From Rubrobacter sp. (GTDB lineage Bacteria; Actinomycetota; Rubrobacteria; Rubrobacterales; Rubrobacteraceae): 5,824 nt of DNA. Position numbers and translations under genes: made by a program. A model generated the notes under the pieces. The model searched no databases, was not told where the DNA came from, and saw only the letters and a program-made list of their open reading frames with translations. The stretch is from contig JACDFX010000143.1 of assembly GCA_013815575.1 (NCBI GenBank), forward strand, positions 1 through 5,824, written 5' to 3'. Shown here one piece after another: positions 1-5,824 of the stretch; positions within the stretch are counted from its first letter, which is position 1; the number at the start of each line of letters is the position of its first letter.

Positions 1-807
1 GGGAGTTCACCCGGGAACGAGGAAGGTGGCACGGTCCAGCCCCAGATCGTCGGCGGGGAGCCGGTGCCGACGGGAGAGCTGCCTTTTATGGTCTCCATTC
101 AGTACCAGAGGGGCGGCGAGGCGCGGCATTTCTGCGGCGGGTCCCTGATAGATGCGGACAGCGTGTTGACGGCGGCCCACTGCGCGGACGTCATAGACAG
201 GGTCAACACCCGGGAGACCATCGCCTTCAAGAACGTGCGGCTCGTCATCGGCCGGACGGAATTGAACAGCCAGCAGGGAGAGGAGCGTAGGATCTCGAGC
301 TTCTCGAACATCAGGATCCACCCGCTTTACAACGGCGCGACGAGTTCCAAGTACGATGCCGCGGTGATCAACTTCGACGACCCGGTAAACCTCAGACCCA
401 TAACCCTCGTCGGTAAGGGGAAGAACGGGCTGGAGCGCCCGGGCCGCCGGGCGGTTGTCGCCGGGTGGGGGAACACCGTCCAACAGGATACGGACTTCTC
501 GCAGCCCGACCGCTTCCCCAACCGCATGCGCAGAGCTTACCCGCCGATCGTCTCTGACGCGGAGGGTGAGGAGGTCTACGGACGGGGCTACGTATCCCCG
601 CTGATGGTGAGCGCGGGCAAGCGCGGCATCGACACCTGTCAGGGCGACTCCGGCGGACCGATGTGGGGCGTCGCGGACGCGGGCCGCCGACAGATCGGCA
701 TAACTAGCTTTGGCGCCGGCTGTGGTGCCCGCGGTTTTCCTGGTGTCTACGCCGAGGTCAACGCCCCTTCCATAGCGAACTTTATTAAGGCCGCGGCCTC
801 TAGTTAG
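1..807 (+). CDS. Trypsin-like serine protease (family S1), 5' end outside window
   Basis: Secreted-type endopeptidase predicted to cut after Arg or Lys. The reading frame is open to base 1, so the signal peptide and most of the propeptide are missing. A GTG at 64 is not the real start, because the mature N-terminus IVGGEP lies upstream of it at bases 46-63, preceded by a short Gly/Pro/Gln-rich piece. The catalytic triad is visible: His in LTAAHC (codon 178-180), Asp in KYDAAVI (355-357) and Ser in CQGDSGGP (649-651). An Asp six residues before that Ser (631-633) is the trypsin S1-pocket residue, and FGAG and PGVYAEV near the C-terminus complete the pocket. Cysteines allow the Cys42-Cys58 and Cys191-Cys220 bridges, but the usual Cys168-Cys182 pair is absent. 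The residue before IVGG is Gln, so activation is probably not by self-cleavage. The overall pattern resembles Streptomyces trypsins. It converges on sbcC. The family is certain; its substrate is unknown. Confidence 0.95.
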   Translation, partial: GSSPGNEEGGTVQPQIVGGEPVPTGELPFMVSIQYQRGGEARHFCGGSLIDADSVLTAAHCADVIDRVNTRETIAFKNVRLVIGRTELNSQQGEERRISSFSNIRIHPLYNGATSSKYDAAVINFDDPVNLRPITLVGKGKNGLERPGRRAVVAGWGNTVQQDTDFSQPDRFPNRMRRAYPPIVSDAEGEEVYGRGYVSPLMVSAGKRGIDTCQGDSGGPMWGVADAGRRQIGITSFGAGCGARGFPGVYAEVNAPSIANFIKAAASS

Positions 808-843
808 TCCGGCGTCTCACTCTGACGCGCCGATTCGAACGGT

Positions 844-869
844 AGGCCCGCGGCTCGTGCCGCGGGCCT
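844..869. terminator. GC-rich hairpin, likely two-way terminator between convergent genes
   Basis: A perfect 10-base inverted repeat (AGGCCCGCGG and CCGCGGGCCT) encloses CTCGTG; a further C-G pair makes an 11-base stem with a TCGT loop. It lies 36 bases after the protease stop and 70 bases after the sbcC stop read from the other strand, where a shared terminator is expected. Neither side has a run of T, only TCTTC on the plus strand, which is common for terminators of high-GC actinobacteria. A weaker 5-base stem (GCGTC/GACGC, 812-828) precedes it. I see nothing else in the 808-939 gap. Confidence 0.7.
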
Positions 870-939
870 CTTCGCGAAGCCCTCGGCCCTCAGCTTCTTG
901 GGATCGTTGACTGCTGACCGCGATCAATGCGGGGCCGGT

Positions 940-3831
940 CTACTCTCCAGGTGCTTCGCCGGCTCGTAGGGTCGTGGCCTCCAGGAGGGACGCCGGGATT
1001 TCCACGAGGGGCGCGTCCATGCGCCGGACGGTGCTCTTTCCGCCCTCGTCTTCCTCGACCATCCAGACCTCGTCCACGAGGGCGGACTCCTGCACCTCGC
1101 CGACGTGGGAGATTATGAAGATCTGGCCGAAGGACCGCTTCAGCCGCTCCAACGCCAGCAACACGTTGTTGCGGCGGCCGGCATCCAGGCTCCCGAAGAC
1201 CTCGTCGAGCACGAGGAACCCTAAAGTGTTCCCGCCGCGCGCCGCCACGAGCCGGGAGAGCGCGACCCGGGCCGAGAGGCTCGCGACGTCCGCCTCACCG
1301 CCGGAGAAGCGCTCGATGGCGTAGGAGTCGTCGAAGCGATCCAGCAGCCTGACGCGGTAGTTCTCGTCGAACTCCATGCTCTCGTAGCGGCCGTCGGTAA
1401 GCTCCCGCACGAGGCCCGAGGCTTCGGCTTCGAGCATGGGGCGTGCCCGCGCGGTCAGGGAGCGGAAGAACTCCGTGAAGAGCCCGTCCATCTCGTCCAT
1501 GCGCGCCGCGGCCGAGGCCCTCTCGTTGGCGAGCTTTCGGTCGTCGTCCAGACGCTTGAGCTCTGTCTTGGCCCGCTCGATGCGGTGGTCCGCATCCTTC
1601 CAGTCGCCGCCGAGCCCCTCCCGCGCGTCCCGGAGCCCGGAGGCCCGCTCCTCCGCCGCCGACACCTTCTCCGACGCCGCCTCATAGGCCGCCTCGTCGA
1701 AGCCTAGAGTGGAGATCTCCGCCCGCAGCCCCTCGGCGGTCTTGCCTGCCTCCTCCACGCGCCCCCGGGCCTCCTGCAGCGCCTCCTCCACCCCGGCCCG
1801 GGTCTCCAGCCGCCGCCCCAACTCTTCGACGCGGCCCTGAGCCCGCTCGAGGCGATCCTTTTCTTCCTTTCTCTGGCGGTGTTCGTCCGCGTCGTAGGAG
1901 AGTCCGGCGAGTTCTTCCAGTTGCGATACCAGCTCCGCCACCCGCTTTGTCAGCTTCAGGTGCTCATCGGCGAGGCTCGCCACGGCCGGGCGGGCGTCGC
2001 GCACGCCCCGCAGGCGCTCGCGGCGGGCGCGGGCCCCTTCGAGGTCCTCCCCTGTCGGGGCCTCGGCCTCTCCCAGGCCCTCCCGAAGCTCCCGGAGGTT
2101 TCCGGCCAGTTTTTCGAGCGTCTCCAGCCGGTCGGCGGTTCGGTCCGTGGCGCGGGCCAGGGCCTCGCGCAGGACGCGCCAGCGGTCTAGCTTCGTCTTT
2201 AGCCTCTGCAGCTTCCCGGAGGTCTCTGCCGCGGAGGCGGCGAGCTTCTCGGCCTCGGCGGTCTCGACGGCGGCGCGGCGGCGGAGGGAGGCGGCCTGGC
2301 GCTTGAGGGTGTCGGAGATCTCCTCCTGCTCCCCGCCCTCGAAGCCGCGGTGGCAGGTGGGACAGTGGTCCTCGGCCCCGCTGTCTATGGCCTCGCGGGC
2401 CTTGTCCACGTTCTTCGCCTCGCGCTCGTCGGCGTTGGCCCGGCCCCGGTGGTGCGCGGCGACCTCCTTGAGCTTCTCCTCCTCCTCGCGCAGATCCTTC
2501 TCCCGCCGCTCCAGATCCTCGCCGCCTGAGAAGTCTTCTATCTCCTCCTGGAGCCTTTTCGCCTCGTTTTCTGTCTCCTCGTAGCGCTGCCGGGCGGTCC
2601 GCTCTTCGCCCTCCGCGGTTTTCAGCGCTTCGTGCCGGGACGAGAGTTCCCGCAGCTCCTCGAAGCGGGCCTCGGCCCTCTCCAGCTCCCCGGAGACGCC
2701 GTCGAGCACCGCAACGCCCTCACGCAACAGCTCCTGCCCGTCGAGGTCGAAGAGGGCGCGGAGGCCGGGCAGGACCTCCGCGTCCCCGCCGTCGAGCTCC
2801 TCCAGAACGTCCCAGACCTCGCCCTCGATGTCCGAGATGCGCCGCTGGCCCTGCAGGCACTCCCGGCGTCCCCTGTCCCGCTCCTCCGCCCGCCGCCGGT
2901 CCTCGTCAAGCTTCTCGAGCTCCGCCGTGACCTCCGGCAACCTGGCCGTTTGGGGCTTCAGGCGCCCGAGCTCCTCCTCCGCGGCTGCGAGCTCCGCCAG
3001 GTCCTTCTCGCCCTCGGCCACCCGGTCGGCGGCCCGGCGTCCCTCGGCCTCCGCCGCGCGGAGATCCCCGGTAAGGCGCGAGTGTTCGCGGTAGGACGTT
3101 TCAAGGGAGGCGCGGGCCGCGCGGGCGGACTTCAGCACTTCCTCGGCGGAACCCAGCTCTTCCGAGACCTTCTCAAGCTCCCCCTCCAGGCGGTCGCAGG
3201 CCTCGCGGGCCTCTTTCAGTTCGGCCTGAAAAGATTCGAGGTCGGCTTCAGCGAGGCGTTTTTCGAGGACTTTCGCCTCCGAGCGCAGGGCGTTGCGGTC
3301 TTCCCTGAGGAGCGTCTGGGCCGTCTCGACGCCGCCGATGCCGAGGAGTTTCGAGATGCGGCGGACGCGGCTGATGCCGTCGTCCTGGGCAAAGAAGCGG
3401 AGCTCCTTCTGGCGGGCGTAGAAGGTCGCCTCGAAGGCCGTGCGGTCCATCCCAAGCAGCGTCTCCTCGACCCAGCGGATCACGTCCGAGGTGCCCGTGA
3501 CGATGGTCCGGCCCTCGCCGTCGCTCACCTCGGCGCTCGTCGAGCCGCCCTTGAGCTGTCGCCGCACCGTGTACGACCCTCCGTCCGTCGCCAGCGTGGC
3601 CTCAACGATGGACGGGTCCTTCGTCGAGCCGCCGCTCCAGGGAATAGACTCGTTCGCGAACCGCGGCCCGCCGCCCCTCGAACCGAAGAATGCCCACAGG
3701 ATGCTCTCGAAGAGGGTGGACTTGCCAGACCCGTTCGTGCCGACCACCCCGATGGCGCCTTCCGGGGGATGGAGCTCTATCGGTTCCCTCAGTTGCTTGT
3801 AGTTCTGGATAAAGAGGCGTTCCAGGATCAC
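940..3831 (-). CDS. sbcC: SbcC/Rad50-type DNA repair ATPase with zinc hook
   Basis: ATPase subunit of the SbcCD (Mre11-Rad50-like) complex, which opens and trims DNA ends, hairpins and protein-blocked ends in the cytoplasm. The 963-residue protein has the family order: N-terminal ATPase lobe with Walker A GTNGSGKS at 31-38 and Q-loop Gln141; a charged Glu/Arg/Ala/Leu-rich coiled coil at about 185-480; zinc hook CPTC (Cys490, Cys493) almost exactly mid-protein; a return coil at about 500-790; and a C-terminal lobe with signature FSGGE (Ser843), Walker B LVLDE (Asp876, Glu877), D-loop SLD (881-883) and switch His909. All ATPase motifs are intact. It is slightly shorter than E. coli SbcC (about 1050 residues). 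The start is GTG, overlapping the sbcD TGA in GTGA, with GGGAGGT six bases upstream, so it is translationally coupled to sbcD. The stop is TAG. Confidence 0.97.
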   Translation of the reverse strand: MILERLFIQNYKQLREPIELHPPEGAIGVVGTNGSGKSTLFESILWAFFGSRGGGPRFANESIPWSGGSTKDPSIVEATLATDGGSYTVRRQLKGGSTSAEVSDGEGRTIVTGTSDVIRWVEETLLGMDRTAFEATFYARQKELRFFAQDDGISRVRRISKLLGIGGVETAQTLLREDRNALRSEAKVLEKRLAEADLESFQAELKEAREACDRLEGELEKVSEELGSAEEVLKSARAARASLETSYREHSRLTGDLRAAEAEGRRAADRVAEGEKDLAELAAAEEELGRLKPQTARLPEVTAELEKLDEDRRRAEERDRGRRECLQGQRRISDIEGEVWDVLEELDGGDAEVLPGLRALFDLDGQELLREGVAVLDGVSGELERAEARFEELRELSSRHEALKTAEGEERTARQRYEETENEAKRLQEEIEDFSGGEDLERREKDLREEEEKLKEVAAHHRGRANADEREAKNVDKAREAIDSGAEDHCPTCHRGFEGGEQEEISDTLKRQAASLRRRAAVETAEAEKLAASAAETSGKLQRLKTKLDRWRVLREALARATDRTADRLETLEKLAGNLRELREGLGEAEAPTGEDLEGARARRERLRGVRDARPAVASLADEHLKLTKRVAELVSQLEELAGLSYDADEHRQRKEEKDRLERAQGRVEELGRRLETRAGVEEALQEARGRVEEAGKTAEGLRAEISTLGFDEAAYEAASEKVSAAEERASGLRDAREGLGGDWKDADHRIERAKTELKRLDDDRKLANERASAAARMDEMDGLFTEFFRSLTARARPMLEAEASGLVRELTDGRYESMEFDENYRVRLLDRFDDSYAIERFSGGEADVASLSARVALSRLVAARGGNTLGFLVLDEVFGSLDAGRRNNVLLALERLKRSFGQIFIISHVGEVQESALVDEVWMVEEDEGGKSTVRRMDAPLVEIPASLLEATTLRAGEAPGE

Positions 3832-4991
3832 GCGCCCACCTCCCGCTCCTCGCTAGCCGCCCGCGCCAGGTATCCGCGACCCTTCTCTAGAAATTCCTCC
3901 GCGAACGCCTTCTCGAGTTCTCCGCGCTCCCTACGAGAGTTCACAAACGCGGCGAACTCCTCCCCGAGCGGTCCGAAGATGGCAGACGGCGGACCGTCCG
4001 CGCTGGCCTCCTCCGGGCTCTCCTCCGGGTGGATCTCCAGACTAAAATTCAGGCACCGCCGCTGAAGGTCCCGCAAGAGCTCCCGATCCACCCCGCTCGC
4101 CACCCCGCGACGCACGTCGTAGGCCCGCAGCCGCACGATGGCCCCGTCCAGGTCCGCGTCGGAAACGCGCGACTGGACCTCTTCCGTCAGGGCCGCGGAG
4201 TCCATCTCCTTCGCGCTTATCTTCGGGAGGTCGATCATGGCCCGAGTCTCTATCTTCACGTGCTCGACGCTCTTCAGCCCATCAGCGGCGAACTCGACGA
4301 CGGCGAACCCGGGCTTCGACTCCACTTCGCCGAACCCGAACCGCTCCGTCGCCCCCGCATAGAAAGCGTTCTCCTTGTGCTTGTGGAACTCGTGGTAGTG
4401 GCCGAGGGCAACGTAATCGAAGGGGGCGGAGATCATGTTAGATTGCAGGTTCGCCTCGCCCATCTCGTGCTGCTTCGCCTCGAGCCCCGGCACCATCCCG
4501 TGCGTCACGAGAATATTCACGTCCGCGTCCCGCGCCGGCATCACCGCCCCCGTCCCGAACACGGCCCCGTGCGGCACCAGCGTAACGCCCACGTTCACGC
4601 CATCGAACTCGTCCGACCAGTAGTCAAGCTCGAAGCCGTGCGCCGAATGCACGTTCACCAGGTTCGCGTACTCAAGGGCTGCCGTCGTAGTCCGCAGCCG
4701 CGGCGTCTCGTGGTTGCCGGCCGCGACCACGTACGGAATGCCCGCGCGGGCCGTGATGCGGGCCGTCTGCTTCAGGAAGCCGATGATGACGTGGGTCGCG
4801 GGCCGAACAGAGTCGAAGACGTCGCCAGAGTGGATCACGACGTCCACCTCCCGCTCCAGGATGGCGTCGACAGCCCGCCCGTAGGCCTCCTGGACGTCCA
4901 CCTCCCGCTGGTTACGGTTCGACGTAGGGTCGAGCCGCGCGTACCGCGAGTACCCGAGATGCGTATCCGAGATGTGGGCGATCCTTACTAT
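3828..4991 (-). CDS. sbcD: SbcD/Mre11-type DNA exonuclease/endonuclease, proposed ATA start
   Basis: Metal-dependent nuclease subunit of SbcCD, partner of the ATPase encoded immediately downstream. The metallophosphoesterase motifs, numbered from the proposed start, are HISDTH (Asp9, His11), HSGDVFD (Asp57), AGNHE (Asn93, His94), VTHG (His164) and LGHYH (His198, His200). This is the full set for two-metal Mre11 nucleases. Residues of about 210-310 would be the capping domain, followed by a helical tail that binds SbcC. The length is 387 residues, normal for SbcD. The start is unusual. The first standard in-frame start is GTG at 4901, which would remove Asp9 and His11 and cannot give an active enzyme. 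Translating upstream gives IVRIAHISDTHLGYSRYA from an ATA codon at 4991, six bases after GGGAGGA. No ATG, GTG, TTG or CTG occurs in frame between there and an in-frame TGA at 5012-5010. A frameshift or sequence error is the alternative. The identity is secure; the exact start is not. Confidence 0.93.
   Translation of the reverse strand: MVRIAHISDTHLGYSRYARLDPTSNRNQREVDVQEAYGRAVDAILEREVDVVIHSGDVFDSVRPATHVIIGFLKQTARITARAGIPYVVAAGNHETPRLRTTTAALEYANLVNVHSAHGFELDYWSDEFDGVNVGVTLVPHGAVFGTGAVMPARDADVNILVTHGMVPGLEAKQHEMGEANLQSNMISAPFDYVALGHYHEFHKHKENAFYAGATERFGFGEVESKPGFAVVEFAADGLKSVEHVKIETRAMIDLPKISAKEMDSAALTEEVQSRVSDADLDGAIVRLRAYDVRRGVASGVDRELLRDLQRRCLNFSLEIHPEESPEEASADGPPSAIFGPLGEEFAAFVNSRRERGELEKAFAEEFLEKGRGYLARAASEEREVGA
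3838..3844 (-). promoter_or_regulatory. Ribosome binding site of sbcC
   Basis: On the minus strand GGGAGGT lies inside the last codons of sbcD, six bases before the GTG at 3831. It fixes the GTG start, which also gives the standard Rad50 opening MILERLFIQNYKQ. Confidence 0.8.
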
Positions 4992-4996
4992 CTCAT

Positions 4997-5003
4997 TCCT
5001 CCC
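4997..5003 (-). promoter_or_regulatory. Ribosome binding site that points to an ATA start for sbcD
   Basis: Minus-strand GGGAGGA matches the 16S 3' end very well. It is six bases from the ATA at 4991 but only one or two bases from the out-of-frame ATG at 4996-4994, which is too close for normal initiation. Its position supports initiation at or very near 4991 rather than at the internal GTG at 4901. Confidence 0.65.
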
Positions 5004-5038
5004 GAAAGCTCAGCTTATTCTACGCATCATCCAACATT

Positions 5039-5371
5039 TTAGGAGAGTGCCAGGAACGCTGCGTCTCTCTTGACATGGAAGCGCTCGATGGCAATGAAGC
5101 GTTCCCTGAGCAGCTTGGCGGTATCCAATACCGAGCAGTTGCCCTGGCGGATCCAGATCACCCTCGGCGGCGCTCCATGCAGGAGACTTCGCTGGTGGAA
5201 GTCTGCATCCTTAAAGACGATGGTATAGCCGTGCTCGGCGGCATAGTTCCACACTTCGGTGTCCTTCGATCTAGCCATCCCGAGATCCTGGACATGGGAG
5301 CACTCTGGATAGACGTCGGACAGAAGATGAACCAGGCGAGGGAAGAGGTTCTGGTCGAAGAGCAGCCTCAA
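5039..5371 (-). CDS. DUF5615 family PIN-like protein, predicted toxin nuclease
   Basis: Small 110-residue protein of the DUF5615 PIN-like family (Mut7-C-like fold), predicted to be an RNA-cutting toxin held in check by its upstream DUF433 neighbour. The N-terminus LLFDQNL is the family hallmark, with Asp6 as the first acidic active-site residue. Further conserved acidic positions are Asp37 and Glu39 in the KDTEVW segment and Asp55 and Asp57 in FKDADF, in the order expected for a PIN-type metal site. IWIRQGN and the closing helix also fit the family. The start is TTG, overlapping the DUF433 TGA as TTGA. No purine-rich ribosome site precedes it, so translation probably depends on ribosomes finishing the antitoxin, which keeps toxin output below antitoxin. 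It ends in TAA 47 bases before the proposed sbcD start. Catalytic activity is inferred, not shown. Confidence 0.9.
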   Translation of the reverse strand: MRLLFDQNLFPRLVHLLSDVYPECSHVQDLGMARSKDTEVWNYAAEHGYTIVFKDADFHQRSLLHGAPPRVIWIRQGNCSVLDTAKLLRERFIAIERFHVKRDAAFLALS

Positions 5372-5595
5372 AAAGAGGGCTCTGCCACGAACCTGCGCTC
5401 GATGTCGGCGGCGAAGGCGAGGCTCGCGAGGATGTCTTCTTCCTCAAGGTACGGAAAATCGGACAGGATCTCCTCGTGCGACATACCCGACGCGAGGTAA
5501 CCGAGAATATCATAGACCGTGATTCTCATACCCCGAATGCACGGCTTCCCACCTCGTAAATCGGGGTCTATGGTAATGCGCTCTCGGTAATCCAT
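5368..5595 (-). CDS. DUF433 domain antitoxin
   Basis: Predicted antitoxin of 75 residues, partner of the DUF5615 protein. After a short lead, the DUF433 core is clear: ITIDPDLRGGKPCIRGMRI (7-25), the consensus opening with Gly-Lys-Pro and a following Arg-Gly; VYDILGYLASGMSHEEIL (27-44), a helix-turn-helix-like stretch; and FPYLEEEDILASLAFA (47-62). Members bind DNA through the helical part and are thought to repress their own operon. The ATG has no convincing ribosome site in the preceding 20 bases, but a promoter-like pair of boxes ends six bases upstream, suggesting a leaderless mRNA. Antitoxin-first order with a TTGA overlap to the toxin is typical for this pair. G+C is near 57%, below that of sbcDC. 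Confidence 0.92.
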   Translation of the reverse strand: MDYRERITIDPDLRGGKPCIRGMRITVYDILGYLASGMSHEEILSDFPYLEEEDILASLAFAADIERRFVAEPSF

Positions 5596-5601
5596 ACTCG
5601 A

Positions 5602-5630
5602 AGTCTACGGTGCGAAGTAGGCTCGTTCAA
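5602..5630 (-). promoter_or_regulatory. Candidate promoter of the toxin-antitoxin operon
   Basis: On the minus strand TTGAAC (5630-5625) and TAGACT (5607-5602) are separated by exactly 17 bases, each matching the sigma-70-type consensus at four of six positions. The seventh base after the -10 box is the A of the DUF433 ATG, so transcription would start at or beside the start codon and yield a leaderless message, common in actinobacteria and consistent with the missing ribosome site. It lies in the 67-base gap 5596-5662 after the upstream gene. Two ACTTCG direct repeats (5618-5613 and 5604-5599) flank and overlap the -10 box and could be an operator. Confidence 0.5.
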
Positions 5631-5662
5631 GAAGCGTGCGTGCGGTGGAAGTACCCAGGTTT

Positions 5663-5824
5663 CTAAGCCTGCGCCTGATGTTTGGCGATGAGCGAGCGAA
5701 CCTCCGGTACAAGCTCGTTCGGGACTTCTATGAAAGTCTGGTCGCGATCCTCAAAAACCGCCTCGTCTTCGGCGGTCGCTTCCTCTTCGGTCTGGCCTTC
5801 GTAGTGTCCAAGGACCTTCTGTAC
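5663..5824 (-). CDS. Small acidic protein, antitoxin-like, 5' end outside window
   Basis: The frame is open from the right edge for 53 residues and ends in TAG. I recognise the pattern LGHYEGQTEEEA, then AEDEA, then VPNELVPEVRSLIAKHQ. It resembles short conserved proteins of cyanobacteria, Chloroflexi and actinobacteria that usually begin only a few residues earlier, but I cannot name a defined family. Thirteen of 53 residues are Asp or Glu against four Lys or Arg. The acidic, probably flexible first half and the compact VP-x-ELVP-x-VR-x-LIAK end look like an antitoxin or small adaptor. Its G+C (about 53% in a sampled line) matches the DUF433/DUF5615 segment more than sbcDC. A partner gene could lie beyond the window or, less usually, be the pair downstream. 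That it is a real gene is likely; its function is unknown. Confidence 0.65.
   Translation of the reverse strand, partial: VQKVLGHYEGQTEEEATAEDEAVFEDRDQTFIEVPNELVPEVRSLIAKHQAQA

Noticed and set aside
64..807. Protease starting at GTG 64
   Set aside because: The mature N-terminus IVGG and propeptide residues are encoded upstream in the same frame, so the gene begins before the window.
2515..2532. FSGGED in the SbcC coiled coil as a second ABC signature
   Set aside because: It lies mid-coil before the zinc hook, with no other ATPase motif near it; the true signature is FSGGE at residue 843.
2632..4065. Long plus-strand open frame (477 codons) opposite sbcC and the sbcD 3' end
   Set aside because: It is antisense to well-supported genes with complete family motifs. 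It has no recognisable domain, and long antisense frames are expected in GC-rich coding DNA.
3828..4901. sbcD starting at GTG 4901
   Set aside because: It would delete the first metal-binding motif (Asp and His of DTH) and has no ribosome site at the right distance, while the motif is encoded intact just upstream in the same frame.
5017..5022. TAGAAT on the minus strand as a private -10 box for sbcD
   Set aside because: It matches five of six consensus bases, but no -35-like hexamer lies 16-19 bases upstream and no TGn extension is correctly placed. A weak promoter cannot be excluded.
4029..5042. Plus-strand open frame of 337 codons opposite sbcD
   Set aside because: It is rich in Arg, His and Val with no domain, and is a mirror of sbcD codon use.
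5075..5500. Plus-strand open frame of 141 codons opposite the toxin and antitoxin genes
   Set aside because: The opposite strand carries two clear protein families with a coupled overlap, while this frame shows no motif.
1..5824. CRISPR arrays, tRNA or rRNA genes, insertion sequences
   Set aside because: I saw no spaced direct repeats, no clover-leaf or rRNA stretches, and no transposase motifs on either strand.

Overview
The window is high-GC bacterial DNA. Sampled lines run about 65-73% G+C in the large genes and about 53-58% at the right end. It has GTG and TTG starts, 4-base start/stop overlaps and strong GGAGG-type ribosome sites. Gene content and codon use suit a high-GC actinobacterium; a Rubrobacter-like organism is my guess, but no marker gene here proves it.

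Layout. Bases 1-807 (+) hold the 3' part of a trypsin-family serine protease that lacks its signal peptide because it starts left of the window. A 132-base gap between convergent genes (808-939) holds a strong GC-rich hairpin that can end transcription from both sides. From 5824 down to 940 everything is on the minus strand. In transcription order these are the C-terminal part of a small acidic antitoxin-like protein (5663-5824), a DUF433 antitoxin (5368-5595), a DUF5615 PIN-like toxin (5039-5371), the SbcD/Mre11-type nuclease (3828-4991), and the SbcC/Rad50-type ATPase with a zinc hook (940-3831). No gene-free stretch exceeds 300 bases.

Function. SbcD and SbcC form the two-subunit complex that processes DNA ends, hairpins and protein-blocked ends. 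They are translationally coupled by a GTGA overlap. DUF433 and DUF5615 form a predicted type II toxin-antitoxin pair coupled by a TTGA overlap, with a good candidate promoter that would give a leaderless mRNA. The toxin stop codon is only 47 bases before the proposed sbcD start, so sbcDC may be read from the toxin-antitoxin promoter.

Most notable point. sbcD has no in-frame ATG, GTG, TTG or CTG upstream of its essential first metal-binding motif (Asp-Thr-His). The first standard start in frame (GTG at 4901) would delete that motif. A strong ribosome site (4997-5003) sits six bases before an ATA codon at 4991 that gives a normal Mre11 N-terminus. The out-of-frame ATG beside it is followed by AGA and then TAG TAA. 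Either sbcD starts at the rare codon AUA, or there is a small frameshift or sequence error here. The spot coincides with a drop in G+C where the toxin-antitoxin segment begins. I did not find a wholly new multi-gene system; this start-site anomaly and the toxin-antitoxin/sbcDC junction are the best leads.
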